Source: Gimesia fumaroli
Lineage (GTDB): Bacteria > Planctomycetota > Planctomycetia > Planctomycetales > Planctomycetaceae
Reading direction: 5' to 3'
Length of the DNA stretch: 64,000 bases
Assembly: GCF_007754425.1 (NCBI RefSeq)
Contig: NZ_CP037452.1
Span: forward strand, 7,357,164-7,421,163
Made by a program: the position numbers and the translations under genes. Under the pieces are notes generated by a model, which was not told the DNA's origin, did not search any database, and worked only from the letters and a program-made list of their open reading frames with translations. Positions within the stretch are counted from its first letter, which is position 1. The number at the start of each line of letters is the position of its first letter. Below are positions 20,135 through 29,317 of the stretch, one piece after another.

Positions 20135-20175
20135 AAACAGACTTTGCTCTACACGTGCAAAGTCTGTTTTTGTAT
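20135..20175 (+). terminator. Rho-independent terminator after the guaB-linked gene
   Basis: AAACAGACTTTGC (20135-20147) pairs perfectly with GCAAAGTCTGTTT (20157-20169) around a nine-base loop, and the right arm runs into TTTTTG. Confidence 0.88.
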
Positions 20176-20223
20176 TTGAATTCAAACTGAGATCCAGTGT
20201 TTAAGAGAGTCAACAACCCAGCC

Positions 20224-20628
20224 ATGTCGATCGACCCCCGTCAAAACGTATCATCTGCCTCACGTGAACTAGCCAACGATATTATCCAACGCGTTGCCAA
20301 ACTGGTTAGCGAAGCAGAGGCGGAAACAAAACCGCTGGAACTGGATCCTTATCGCGGTCAACTGTTCGAGTTGTTTGTCATGGCAGATGCGGCCGGCTTT
20401 GTTTCCGCCGACGCCGAAATTGATCTCACTGCCGACAACCTTTGTCGTGAACTGGCAAAACACTGGGATCTGGCCTCGGCGACTCAGGATGCGGTTGAGT
20501 CTCAGGCAAAGCTTCCACCGGAACAGTTAAGTAAGATGCGTATCCTCTGGTCCGTATTGCGGCTCTGGATGGAATGGGATTATGCCTGGAAACGTTGGGA
20601 AGAATTTCATCCCAGTGGAACCGCCTGA
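20224..20628 (+). CDS. Small hypothetical cytoplasmic protein
   Basis: A 135-residue protein from the ATG at 20224 (a GTG at 20197 would add nine residues). It has no signal peptide or membrane segment. The first half is amphipathic helix (ASRELANDIIQRVAKLVSEA) and the end is Trp-rich (RLWMEWDYAWKRWEEFHPSG). No family is recognised. It is bounded on both sides by terminators, so it is a single-gene transcript. Confidence 0.65.
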   Translation: MSIDPRQNVSSASRELANDIIQRVAKLVSEAEAETKPLELDPYRGQLFELFVMADAAGFVSADAEIDLTADNLCRELAKHWDLASATQDAVESQAKLPPEQLSKMRILWSVLRLWMEWDYAWKRWEEFHPSGTA

Positions 20629-20660
20629 CCCGCTAAGTTCACTGGCAGACTTCGTTCCAA

Positions 20661-20686
20661 AAATCGGTTAGCCCCGATTTGTTTTG
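20661..20686 (+). terminator. Probable terminator
   Basis: AAATCGG (20661-20667) pairs with CCGATTT (20674-20680), followed by GTTTTG, about 30 bases past the hypothetical gene's stop. Confidence 0.6.
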
Positions 20687-20710
20687 TCAAAAGTTCCACG
20701 ACCTTCCATT

Positions 20711-20733
20711 CACCGTTGGGCAAGCCAACGGTG
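20711..20733 (+). repeat. Hairpin repeat family B, copy 1
   Basis: CACCGTTGG, loop GCAAG, CCAACGGTG: a perfect nine-base stem followed by GCCACC. About 48 bases including its upstream flank (GTTCCACGACCTTCCATT) match the copy near 31.07 kb. Confidence 0.8.
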
Positions 20734-20748
20734 CCACCCGCTGGAAGC

Positions 20749-21870
20749 TTATAGCAAAACATCGTTCCAGAAAACAGACAGTCGTTCGCTGGCCTGTTCC
20801 TGCGTGAAGCATTCCAGCGCCCGCGCTCGTGCTGCAGTCGCGAGGTTACGACTGAACCCGGAATCCTTCAAAGCACGTCCGATCGCTGTTGCCAGTGCGC
20901 CGGAATCTCCCGGGGGAACCAGCAAAGCCGATTTTTCGTGTGTCACGATTTCTGCAGTCCCGCCGACATCCGTGGCCACGATTGGCAAACCGCTGGCAAT
21001 CGCTTCCAGCAGCACCCGCCCCAACGGTTCCTGTTTCGCAGGATGAACCAGCAGATCGGCTTCATTCATCAGCCATGCGATGTCTTCCCGGTAGCCCAAC
21101 CGATGCAGGCGGCCCTTCAATCTCGGTTGCTCAAACGCACTCGTGATCGCCCGGTCATAGTCAATACTTTCCTGCTTCTGCGAGTGCCGCTCTCCGACAA
21201 GTACAAAATGTGTGCTCTGATCTCCTTCTGCCGCCAGCAGCGCCGCTGCTTCCGCCAGGATATCCTGTCCTTTGCGCAGTCCGAGTTGGCCGATGGTTAA
21301 ACAGAGCCTGGCATCGTTGGAAAGCCCCAGTTCCTGTTTCAAAGCGCCTGTTGCCGGTCGTGGCTGAAAGCTTTCGACATCCACGCCGTTATAGCAGAAG
21401 GTCACTCGCTCTGCCGCCAGTCCCTGCGCGATATGAAATGTACGGGTGGCCTCGGAAACGGCAACCAAACGCTGGTTCTGGTTCAAATCCCGGATCGTAG
21501 TTTTGCTGAGTTTCATGATATCCCGCAAGTGCCCCGAGCAGGGAACCGGCCAACGCGGCGCCAGTGCGCCGGTCAAACGTGACATCGATAGACTGTTTGC
21601 ATGCAGTAAATCAAAGCCGCCCACCTGCAATGTAGGAAGCAACTGCGCTGCCACGTCTTCGCGCGACAAACGCTGCCCGGCTCTGTCGAGAAAGGAGACC
21701 GGGTGGCATTCGATGTTCTGTTCTGACAACTGGGCTGCCAACAGGCTCTCAGCCGGGCAGAAGGCAGTAAATTCAAACGATTGCCCGTGCAGCCGCGCGA
21801 GCACAGAGAGCATCGAATGCTCGCCCCCATTCAACGAGCCGAACTCAAACAAGAGGGCAATGCGTTTCAC
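20749..21870 (-). CDS. Glycosyltransferase, GT4-like
   Basis: A 373-residue GT-B fold glycosyltransferase. The N-terminal domain opens IALLFEFGSLNGGEHSMLS, the acceptor side; the C-terminal nucleotide-sugar domain has LTIGQLGLRKGQDILAEA and the signature EPLGRVLLEAIASGLPIVAT, with the EX7E glutamates. It probably transfers a hexose to a lipid or polysaccharide acceptor in the cytoplasm. The gene ends near hairpin repeat B copy 1, and the Tat-exported TIM-barrel gene lies two bases upstream, so both are likely on one transcript. The specific sugar cannot be inferred. Confidence 0.85.
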   Translation of the reverse strand: MKRIALLFEFGSLNGGEHSMLSVLARLHGQSFEFTAFCPAESLLAAQLSEQNIECHPVSFLDRAGQRLSREDVAAQLLPTLQVGGFDLLHANSLSMSRLTGALAPRWPVPCSGHLRDIMKLSKTTIRDLNQNQRLVAVSEATRTFHIAQGLAAERVTFCYNGVDVESFQPRPATGALKQELGLSNDARLCLTIGQLGLRKGQDILAEAAALLAAEGDQSTHFVLVGERHSQKQESIDYDRAITSAFEQPRLKGRLHRLGYREDIAWLMNEADLLVHPAKQEPLGRVLLEAIASGLPIVATDVGGTAEIVTHEKSALLVPPGDSGALATAIGRALKDSGFSRNLATAARARALECFTQEQASERLSVFWNDVLL

Positions 21871-21872
21871 GT

Positions 21873-22847
21873 TCAGTCAGCTTCAGCGGGTTGATCGAGT
21901 TTCGCTTTCAGCACCGCTTCTCTGGTTTTTCGCAAACCGGTTTGCGCCACAACCAGCGGATCCTGCTGCCAGTAGTCCCGGTTGAATAATTCCAGCGACA
22001 GCACTCCTCGGAAACCGGCCCGGTGAATCATACGGAAAATTTCCGACAGCGGCGCCACGCCATCGCCGGGATAAACACGATGCGAATCGTTAATCGTTTC
22101 GCGCGGCGGATCGGCGGGATAGTCATTCACATGGAAGACCTGAATCGCAGAACCGCTCAACAAACCGAGCCCTTCAAAATCAGAGCCCCCTTTATAAATG
22201 TGATACACGTCCGGCAGCAGACAAGCCTGGGGGTGACCACTTTCGATGGCAACAAACATCGATTCTCCCAGTCGGGAAAGCGATTTGGAAAAGCCCCAGA
22301 CTTCAACCTGCGGGGTCACTCCCATCTGATCGCCCAGCTCCAGCAAAGCCCGATAGCGTTTGGCTGCTTCGAACAGATTCAAATCGGTCTGATTGGTGGC
22401 TCCCGTCGGAGGGGCCGCAATCCGAATGCCGCCGATCTGGCGTAGCGTATCCATATCACGCCTGGCCTGTTCCAGTCCTTCTTTGCGTTTCGCGTCGTCA
22501 TCGACAATCCATTGCGCGAAACCGATGGCACTCTCGACGGTGAGACCGGCATCCTGAAGGCGTTTTTTGAGATCAGCCAGTGAACCACCGCCTTTGACGT
22601 AATCGTCGATGTCACGCATCCAGGGTTCGATTGAATCGTAGCCGGCTTTTGACGTCAGATCGATTTGCTCGACGATTCCCAGTTTCTGGCCGCGAATCGT
22701 GCTGGTATTGAAACAGTAGCCAAAAGGCTCAGCAGCAGTGCGTGTTGAGGAGGGAGCAGCGCTGGCCGAAGGAGATGCGGTAAAGCCGGCCGCCAGGGCA
22801 CCGCCTGTTGCAGCCAGCATTTCGCGCCGGTTAAGATTCGTTTGCAT
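21873..22847 (-). CDS. Tat-exported sugar phosphate isomerase/epimerase-like TIM-barrel protein
   Basis: A 324-residue protein beginning with a twin-arginine signal ([20 protein letters not shown]). The mature domain resembles the AP endonuclease 2/xylose isomerase-like barrel: [69 protein letters not shown] and [13 protein letters not shown]. His, Asp and Glu residues at barrel strand ends suggest a metal-dependent isomerase or epimerase. Exported versions are common in planctomycetes; the substrate is unknown. Its stop is two bases before the glycosyltransferase start. Confidence 0.82.
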   Translation of the reverse strand: MQTNLNRREMLAATGGALAAGFTASPSASAAPSSTRTAAEPFGYCFNTSTIRGQKLGIVEQIDLTSKAGYDSIEPWMRDIDDYVKGGGSLADLKKRLQDAGLTVESAIGFAQWIVDDDAKRKEGLEQARRDMDTLRQIGGIRIAAPPTGATNQTDLNLFEAAKRYRALLELGDQMGVTPQVEVWGFSKSLSRLGESMFVAIESGHPQACLLPDVYHIYKGGSDFEGLGLLSGSAIQVFHVNDYPADPPRETINDSHRVYPGDGVAPLSEIFRMIHRAGFRGVLSLELFNRDYWQQDPLVVAQTGLRKTREAVLKAKLDQPAEAD

Positions 22848-22916
22848 GAAGATGATTCCGGTGGGATGAAGTATGGGTTTGTTACCCTTCTAAGCTACCG
22901 CAACCACAGACCATTT

Positions 22917-24413
22917 TCAACCTGTTCCCATTCCCCGATCAAAGGCTTCCAGATCCCGCTGAAACAGGCTCAGTACCTTATGCAGTGTTTCCCGGTTGAT
23001 TTTCCAGCTCGGATTGTCAACCGTATAGCGATTGCAATGATCGACTATCAAACGGTAAAGAAACTTAAACAAATGCCGTGGCACTCGTAACTGAGCGAAC
23101 TGTGAAATCAATTCCTGTTCAGAAATCTCATCATCGAACAGATCCTTGATCGAGTGGCCGGAGCCATGATCTTTGGAACACGCACGCACGCGATCACAGG
23201 CGACGTCGTACAGAGACTCACCCGTCCAGTCCAGCGAGGTGACCAGATTCTGCTTATCCAGCCGCGAACGTTCGTAGAATTCCTTCTCTTCCCGCTGCAG
23301 ATAATAGACCACATCGGAAGGCAGCAGCAGTTTGAACGCCACGCCCGGATGCTTTAATAATTTGTTATCGAACATCGGCCACAGCAGATCACGCATGCGC
23401 TCGGCAGAGCCGTTAACCAGATGCGGTTCATCCACGCGGTCTACCAGAATCACAATGTTCGTGAATCCCAGCTTCTTGAGGATCGTCTGGAATTTCGTCA
23501 GCAGCTCATAACGGTCATCACTGCGATCCCGACAGGGAATTGGCTGGCCTGCAAGTTCGCGACGTTCGATCCGCATCAGAATTTTTCTGAGCGCATTCGG
23601 CAGATGATCAAACACGCGCACTTCGCGGGTGACCCGCCACGCTTTCCACATCAGCGTTGTTTGCCGCCATAACCAGGGCGCCCAACCAGCAAACATGATC
23701 AGCCAGATCCACCACTGACGAAAATCTTTCCAGTCTCCCAGATAAAACACTAAACCGACGGTGACCATGGTCACCAAGAATCCCAGACCGCGTTCCCACT
23801 CGGTTTTCCAGTAGCCAAACTTCAATTTCTTGCGCAGTCGATTCCAGCGCAGGACCGCCGGCATATCGAGACTGTGATCATAAAACGCCGCCAGTAATAA
23901 CAGATCTCGCCTTTCCAGATGAGACAGGTTCGCAACTTGTGATTTGGAAACCGATCGAAAATTATTCTCTTCCGAATTATCTGGCTCGATGATCTGACCG
24001 ATCAGTTGAGTCACTCCCAGCGAAAGAATAGCGTCCATGTGATCCCAGAGCCGCCAATAGGAAAGCAGTCGCTCGGGACGCCGTTTGCGGCCCGAATACC
24101 GCTCGCGAAAACAGTCGAGAAAGGGATTGAAATTATCGTATTCAATGACGAACACGCGACTCTCGGGATGATTCGCGTTATGTTTTTGTAATTGTTCGTT
24201 CATCTGCATCCGGATTGCCGTTTTGCCGGCTCCCTTCTCGCCAAATACAACCGACGTTGAAGGATTGGCGGGATTGGAAAATATTTTATCCCACACCGGA
24301 TGATGTGTCCCGTTCAGGCAGAATTCCTTGAAAACGTGATCACTCTGGGCGTCTTCCTGCCCAAATGGATTTTCGGTAATCCCGTGATGATCTAAAAACT
24401 GTTGTACTTTCAT
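22917..24413 (-). CDS. Membrane-anchored P-loop ATPase (KAP/ExeA-like)
   Basis: A 498-residue protein with a Walker A motif (FGEKGAGKTAIRMQM, near residue 60), two adjacent membrane segments around residues 205-245 (FLVTMVTVGLVFYLGDW and WWIWLIMFAGWAPWLW) and a Walker B motif (NIVILVDRVDEPH) near residue 320. Membrane helices inserted inside a P-loop domain are typical of KAP ATPases; the N-terminal ENPFGQEDAQSDHVF resembles ExeA-type ATPases. The role is unknown. It starts with an ATG and stands alone, divergent from the CNNM-type gene. Confidence 0.75.
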   Translation of the reverse strand: MKVQQFLDHHGITENPFGQEDAQSDHVFKEFCLNGTHHPVWDKIFSNPANPSTSVVFGEKGAGKTAIRMQMNEQLQKHNANHPESRVFVIEYDNFNPFLDCFRERYSGRKRRPERLLSYWRLWDHMDAILSLGVTQLIGQIIEPDNSEENNFRSVSKSQVANLSHLERRDLLLLAAFYDHSLDMPAVLRWNRLRKKLKFGYWKTEWERGLGFLVTMVTVGLVFYLGDWKDFRQWWIWLIMFAGWAPWLWRQTTLMWKAWRVTREVRVFDHLPNALRKILMRIERRELAGQPIPCRDRSDDRYELLTKFQTILKKLGFTNIVILVDRVDEPHLVNGSAERMRDLLWPMFDNKLLKHPGVAFKLLLPSDVVYYLQREEKEFYERSRLDKQNLVTSLDWTGESLYDVACDRVRACSKDHGSGHSIKDLFDDEISEQELISQFAQLRVPRHLFKFLYRLIVDHCNRYTVDNPSWKINRETLHKVLSLFQRDLEAFDRGMGTG

Positions 24414-24644
24414 AATATCTTACTTATATGAAAAGAACTCGGTTAAACTCTTATTTTGAAGCGACTTAGACTGGTTATTCATATCACGCACCAGTCTGAA
24501 AATAGCACTGGCAGCATGCACAGATCAGAAATTGTCAAAATGAGAAATCTGGGTAACCAGACTGCCCTTAAAACATAGGTCATAGATCAGGAAAATGGTA
24601 GCCCTCAGATTAAGAGTGCCTGAAAATAGTGACTGATTTTCCTC

Positions 24645-25772
24645 TTGGAAATCGAGACACCACTTGCAAGTTCCTGCCTGTTTCAAGAGAATCCATCACC
24701 GATTGATGACGTATCCGCCGGGAAAGCGTCCTGTTTGTTTCTGCGAGAAAGGTTGAACTCAACGTTGAACTGGCTCCCCCTTATTGGTGCAGTGGCTCTG
24801 TTTGCTATTGGCCTGCGCCTCTCGGCCCTTTTCAGTGGTTCCGAAACAGGCTTCTACCGCGTCAGTTTTTTACGATTGAATATCGACGCGAATCATGGTG
24901 ACCAGGTTGCCAAACGGCTTTGCTGGTTTGCACAGAATCCCAGCTATTTTGTCGCCACCACACTCATCGGAAACAACCTGGCGAATGACCTGACTACGAT
25001 TGCCATTTCGATTGGCGTCGCCGAGTTGTTTCATCAGTCGGGTGGTTCTGCGGAAATCATCACGACGATCTTATTCACTCCGATCATTTTTATTTTCGGC
25101 GAACTCGTTCCCAAAAATCTCTATTATCGGGCGCCATCAATGCTACTGAAACGTTACTGTTTCTGGTTTGATCTGTTTTACCGTGCTTTCTGGATCATCA
25201 GCGTCCCCCTGGTCTCGATCACACGCTTGCTGGAACGTTTCTCTCCCGATCGTTCCAAACCCGCGCAGTTGGTGCTGGGACGCCAGAGACTGGCCAAAGT
25301 CCTGGAAGAAGGCCACCTTGAAGGACTGCTCAGCAATTCACAAAAACAACTCGTACGCGGAATGTTCAGCACGGCTGCGCAGTCCGTCCTCAAAGTCATG
25401 ATTCCCAAAGACAGAATCACGGGCGTCACGCGCACGACGGAAGCCGCTGAAATCATCGAGTTGGCGAAGCAGAACCAGCTGTCTTTTATCCCGATTCGCA
25501 ACCGGGAGAATCAGAGTGAATGGACGGCCTATATCAAACTGGTCGATCTGATTACCTCTCCTTCCCCCATCATCCCGGCTGTCTATAATATGCCGCAACT
25601 GCAAACTGATTTCAGTATGCTTGAATCACTCTACCTGTTGAGAAACTCCTCGTCCGCTTATGGAGCCGTCTATCAGAATGGCACACAGGTCGGCATTGTC
25701 AGCCAGCTGGATCTGGTGAACGCCCTTTGCGCTTCACAAGCCCCGTTGATGCTCAACCCTCGCACGATTTAA
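24645..25772 (+). CDS. CNNM/HlyC-CorC-type membrane protein
   Basis: A protein of up to 375 residues with the CNNM (DUF21) transmembrane domain: ALFSGSETGFYRVSFLRLN, ATTLIGNNLANDLTTIAIS, and FIFGELVPKNLYYRAPS, the family's conserved segments. A weaker CBS-like region follows (residues about 240-365, including VMIPKDRITGVTR). Relatives are implicated in magnesium or cobalt homeostasis. The start is unclear: the longest frame opens with a TTG (24645); a TTG at 24765 with GAGAAAGG 12 bases upstream would start near the first helix. Confidence 0.82.
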   Translation: MEIETPLASSCLFQENPSPIDDVSAGKASCLFLRERLNSTLNWLPLIGAVALFAIGLRLSALFSGSETGFYRVSFLRLNIDANHGDQVAKRLCWFAQNPSYFVATTLIGNNLANDLTTIAISIGVAELFHQSGGSAEIITTILFTPIIFIFGELVPKNLYYRAPSMLLKRYCFWFDLFYRAFWIISVPLVSITRLLERFSPDRSKPAQLVLGRQRLAKVLEEGHLEGLLSNSQKQLVRGMFSTAAQSVLKVMIPKDRITGVTRTTEAAEIIELAKQNQLSFIPIRNRENQSEWTAYIKLVDLITSPSPIIPAVYNMPQLQTDFSMLESLYLLRNSSSAYGAVYQNGTQVGIVSQLDLVNALCASQAPLMLNPRTI

Positions 25773-25988
25773 CCTCATCTTTGCCCGATTTTCGGCTGGA
25801 TTGCGGGATCAGACCGACCGACGTACAATCAACGCCCTGAAGAAGCTTGAGATTCTCACAGACACCGAAATCGTATGCCGCGTGCCTCAAAAAAGGCCTT
25901 TCTTCTGAACCCCTCTGCGTTTCCAGTGTCTGTTTTCAATAACGTTAGTATAGTCGTCTAAGTCAATTTTTGTTGAGCCGGAATTATC

Positions 25989-28034
25989 ATGACCCAACGT
26001 CGCATTTTAGTCACCGCAGCTTTGCCTTATGCCAACGGTGATATTCATATTGGCCATCTCGTGGAATACATCCAGACCGATATCTGGGTGCGGTTCCAGA
26101 AACTGCGCGGACACAATTGCCGTTTCTTCTGTGCCGACGATACGCATGGCACCGCGATTATGATCCGTGCCAAACAGGAAGGCCGCTCTGAAGAAGCTTT
26201 GATCGCGGATGTGCGTGAAAAACATATTGCCGACTTCACTGGCTTTAATATCGAATTCGATAATTACGGCAGCACCAACAGCGATCAGAACCGTAAAATC
26301 TGCCACGAGATCTGGGCGGCACTCCGCGAAGCGGGTCTGGTACATGAAAAAGAAGTGACCCAATTATTCGACGTGCAGGAAAACACATTCCTCGCCGATC
26401 GCTTTGTCAAAGGGACCTGCCCGAAATGTAAAGCCACCGATCAATACGGCGATAACTGCGACAAATGCGGCAGCACTTACACACCCGCCGACCTGATTGA
26501 TCCGGTCAGCACGCTCTCTAATTCCACGCCGGAAATTCGTACCGCCGATCATCTGTTTGTGCGCATCGAAGACCTGCATGAATTTCTGGATGAATGGACG
26601 CAGTCGGGCAAACATCTGCAATCGGAAGTCGCCAATTACCTCAAGGGGCACTTCCTGGGAGACCCGCTCCGCGACTGGGATATCTCGCGTCCCGCCCCCT
26701 ACTTCGGTTTTGAAATTCCCGACAGTCCCGGCAATTACTGGTATGTCTGGTTCGACGCACCGATCGGGTATATCGCATCGACACTCGAATGGTGTGAAAA
26801 GAACGGCGAAGACTTCGATCAGTGGTGGAAGAATGCAGATACCGAAGTCCATCACTTCATCGGCAAAGACATCACCTACTTCCACACACTATTCTGGCCT
26901 GCGATGCTCAAAACGGCCGGCTTTAATCTGCCCGAGAAGGTCCACATTCACGGCTTCCTGACGGTGGATGGTGAAAAGATGGCCAAAACCAAAGGGACCT
27001 TCGTCAAAGCAGCGACGTACCTGAATCACCTTGATCCCGCTTGCCTGCGATACTACTACGCGTCCAAACTGGGACCGAGACTGGATGACCTCGATCTGAA
27101 TCTGGATGAGTTCATTCAGAAAGTGAATTCGGATCTGGTCGGCAAAGTGGTCAACCTGGCCAGCCGCTCTGCTAAGTTTGTGGCCAAGACCGGTCTTTCC
27201 GATTCGTATCCCGAGGACGGAGGCCTGTTCGAATACGCGGCCAGCCGCAGTGAAACCATTGCCGCCGCTTACGAGAACTGTGATTATAATGGCGCCATGA
27301 GAGAAATTCTCGCGCTGGCCGACCGTGCCAATAAATATGTCGAAGATCAGAAACCGTGGGAACTGCGGAAAGACGAAAGCCGTCAGCAGGACCTGCAGGA
27401 TATCTGCACGATCTCACTGAATCTGTTTCGGCAGATTGTGATTTACTTAACTCCCGTCCTTCCCAAGTTGTCCGAACAGACGGGCGATCTGTTGAATGAT
27501 CCCATTACAAACTGGGATCAGGTGCAAAGCCCATTGACTGGCACAGCCGTCAATAAATTCCAACATTTATTTAAACGTATCGAAGAGAAACAGGTACAAG
27601 CCATGACCGATGAAGCAAAAGAAGACGTCGCAGCAGCCGAGAGTGAAGCAGCAGCCTCCCAATGGAACGACAGCAGCGATGCCCTCGAACAGGAGCCGAT
27701 GTCGGACGAATGCACGATCGACGATTTTGTCAAAGTCGACCTGCGTGTCGCCCGGATTGTCGAAGCGAATTCCGTTCCCGAAGCCAACAAGCTGCTGCAA
27801 CTGACGCTCAGTCTGGGGGGCGATGAACGTCGCAACGTGTTCGCCGGTATTAAAAGTGCCTACAACCCGGAAGAGCTGGTCGGCCGCTTGGTCATCTGCT
27901 GTGCGAACCTCAAGCCACGCAAAATGCGCTTCGGCACCAGCGAAGGTATGGTTCTCGCTTCAGGACCGGGTGGAAAGGACGTCTTTCTGCTCTCACCCGA
28001 TGAGGGTGCCGTACCCGGTCAACGTGTGCATTAA
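25989..28034 (+). CDS. metG: Methionyl-tRNA synthetase
   Basis: Charges tRNA-Met with methionine. The 681-residue protein has the HIGH motif in [15 protein letters not shown], a zinc knuckle ([18 protein letters not shown], about residues 139-156), [12 protein letters not shown], and the KMSKS element as KMAKTKG near residue 330. The C-terminal 110 residues form the EMAP-II/Trbp111-type tRNA-binding domain ([33 protein letters not shown]), attached by an acidic Ala-rich linker. Complete and in normal order. Confidence 0.97.
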   Translation: MTQRRILVTAALPYANGDIHIGHLVEYIQTDIWVRFQKLRGHNCRFFCADDTHGTAIMIRAKQEGRSEEALIADVREKHIADFTGFNIEFDNYGSTNSDQNRKICHEIWAALREAGLVHEKEVTQLFDVQENTFLADRFVKGTCPKCKATDQYGDNCDKCGSTYTPADLIDPVSTLSNSTPEIRTADHLFVRIEDLHEFLDEWTQSGKHLQSEVANYLKGHFLGDPLRDWDISRPAPYFGFEIPDSPGNYWYVWFDAPIGYIASTLEWCEKNGEDFDQWWKNADTEVHHFIGKDITYFHTLFWPAMLKTAGFNLPEKVHIHGFLTVDGEKMAKTKGTFVKAATYLNHLDPACLRYYYASKLGPRLDDLDLNLDEFIQKVNSDLVGKVVNLASRSAKFVAKTGLSDSYPEDGGLFEYAASRSETIAAAYENCDYNGAMREILALADRANKYVEDQKPWELRKDESRQQDLQDICTISLNLFRQIVIYLTPVLPKLSEQTGDLLNDPITNWDQVQSPLTGTAVNKFQHLFKRIEEKQVQAMTDEAKEDVAAAESEAAASQWNDSSDALEQEPMSDECTIDDFVKVDLRVARIVEANSVPEANKLLQLTLSLGGDERRNVFAGIKSAYNPEELVGRLVICCANLKPRKMRFGTSEGMVLASGPGGKDVFLLSPDEGAVPGQRVH

Positions 28035-28562
28035 AGACGTGTCTGAAGTCAGATCATATTGCAAGCCATCAGGGTTTTCTCTGGTGGCTTGCGGCATTAG
28101 AGGTATGTTCGACGACAAGCGAGCTCTGCCTAACCCGCCCCACCAGCACAGGCCGCAAACCTTCACTGACCCCGATCCCCTTAACAACAAACGCAGCCCG
28201 ATCCACCTCAAATAAGGGATTTCACTTAATTTCTTCAAAGCTCCTCAAGCGTAATCACTCCAATCATCCTATTCATTACAGAACAGCGCCTGAACTCTGA
28301 ATTCTACTAAAATTAAATTGACTCCCCTTTTAAAAAACATAGATTTTCGATGGCCAGTCAGTCGGCATCCCTTCTGATACAGGCTAATGCAATCTGGAAC
28401 TTGAGCAGTGATTTAAAATAACCAACATCACATGTTTTTATCCAGAAGCGCTTCGAGTTCTCATGCTTTCCCGAGGGGAAGAATAACGGGGGAACTTCTG
28501 GCATCACTTTCAAACAACAATAATGTGATAGGCACATTTGTAAAAAAACTCGGAGAAGGGCA
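28035..28562. other. Intergenic region after metG with a hairpin
   Basis: GCAAGCCA (28061-28068) pairs with TGGCTTGC (28085-28092), extended inward by TCAG/CTGG, 26 bases after the metG stop. There is no T-run, so it may be a processing or weak termination site. The remaining 470 bases, mostly AT-rich, show nothing else I recognise; the last bases hold the GAGAAGGG ribosome binding site of the pseudopilin. Confidence 0.45.
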
Positions 28563-29084
28563 ATGATTAAAACAACACAACAAAGAGGAAGACGTGCGGG
28601 TTTCACACTCGTCGAAGTCCTGATTGTAGTCGTGATTCTGGGGATTCTGGCTGCAACAGTATTACCACAATTTACATCCACCAATGACGACGCCAAAGAG
28701 TCTGTGCTCGTACAAGACCTGCAGACACTGCGTAGTCAGATTCAACTGTATAAGTTCCAGCACAACGGAAAATACCCTGCCGACGGTTCAACGAAAACCG
28801 ACGATTTCCGTGATGCGTTGTTGCTTTCCAGCGACAAAGATGGCACAACTGGTGCCGTGGGAACAAAAGCATTTGGTCCTTACCTGATTGGTAACATTCC
28901 TCCAAACCCTTACACGGGTGGTCGTGGAATTATGATCGTCGCTGATGTACCAGGTACAGATGCCGACGAAACTGCCAAAGATGGTGATGAAATTGTCGGC
29001 TGGATTTACAATCCTGCAACCGGCGAAATCAAAGGAAATAATGAAGGTACTGCCGCTGATGGCACAGACCTGGACAGCTTCTAG
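28563..29084 (+). CDS. GspG-like type II secretion pseudopilin
   Basis: A 173-residue protein with a type IV prepilin signal: a basic leader, cleavage expected in RAG/FTLVEVLIVVV with Glu at mature position 5, and a helix LVEVLIVVVILGILAATVLP. The C-terminal part (LRSQIQLYKFQHNGKYPADG; IPPNPYTGG) matches the major pseudopilin GspG. Such proteins form the pseudopilus of type II secretion systems. No other gsp gene is nearby; scattered, single pseudopilin genes are usual in planctomycetes. GAGAAGGG precedes the ATG and a strong terminator follows. Confidence 0.88.
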   Translation: MIKTTQQRGRRAGFTLVEVLIVVVILGILAATVLPQFTSTNDDAKESVLVQDLQTLRSQIQLYKFQHNGKYPADGSTKTDDFRDALLLSSDKDGTTGAVGTKAFGPYLIGNIPPNPYTGGRGIMIVADVPGTDADETAKDGDEIVGWIYNPATGEIKGNNEGTAADGTDLDSF

Positions 29085-29150
29085 AGAGCAGAAACGCCCG
29101 CTCTGAAATAACTGCGGACGGTTCTCAATAAAAAGAGTGAACTGAAAAGC

Positions 29151-29188
29151 CCCCTGATACGAACCTTCGTATCAGGGGTTCTTTTTTT
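29151..29188 (+). terminator. Rho-independent terminator after the pseudopilin gene
   Basis: CCCCTGATACG (29151-29161) pairs with CGTATCAGGGG (29168-29178), followed by TTCTTTTTTT. Confidence 0.92.
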
Positions 29189-29317
29189 GAACTGTGAAAT
29201 AGAGTTGCTTTTCCGCGCCATTTGCTTTTAAGTATAATAGAAGCACCTGACAAACAGATCCTGCAGTATCACGCTCAGTCAGCGAGACTGACTGTGGATC
29301 CAGAAAGGCAATTTGAT

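Noticed and set aside
28061-28092. Strong terminator after metG
   Set aside because: Good stem but no T-run, so it is listed only as a hairpin.
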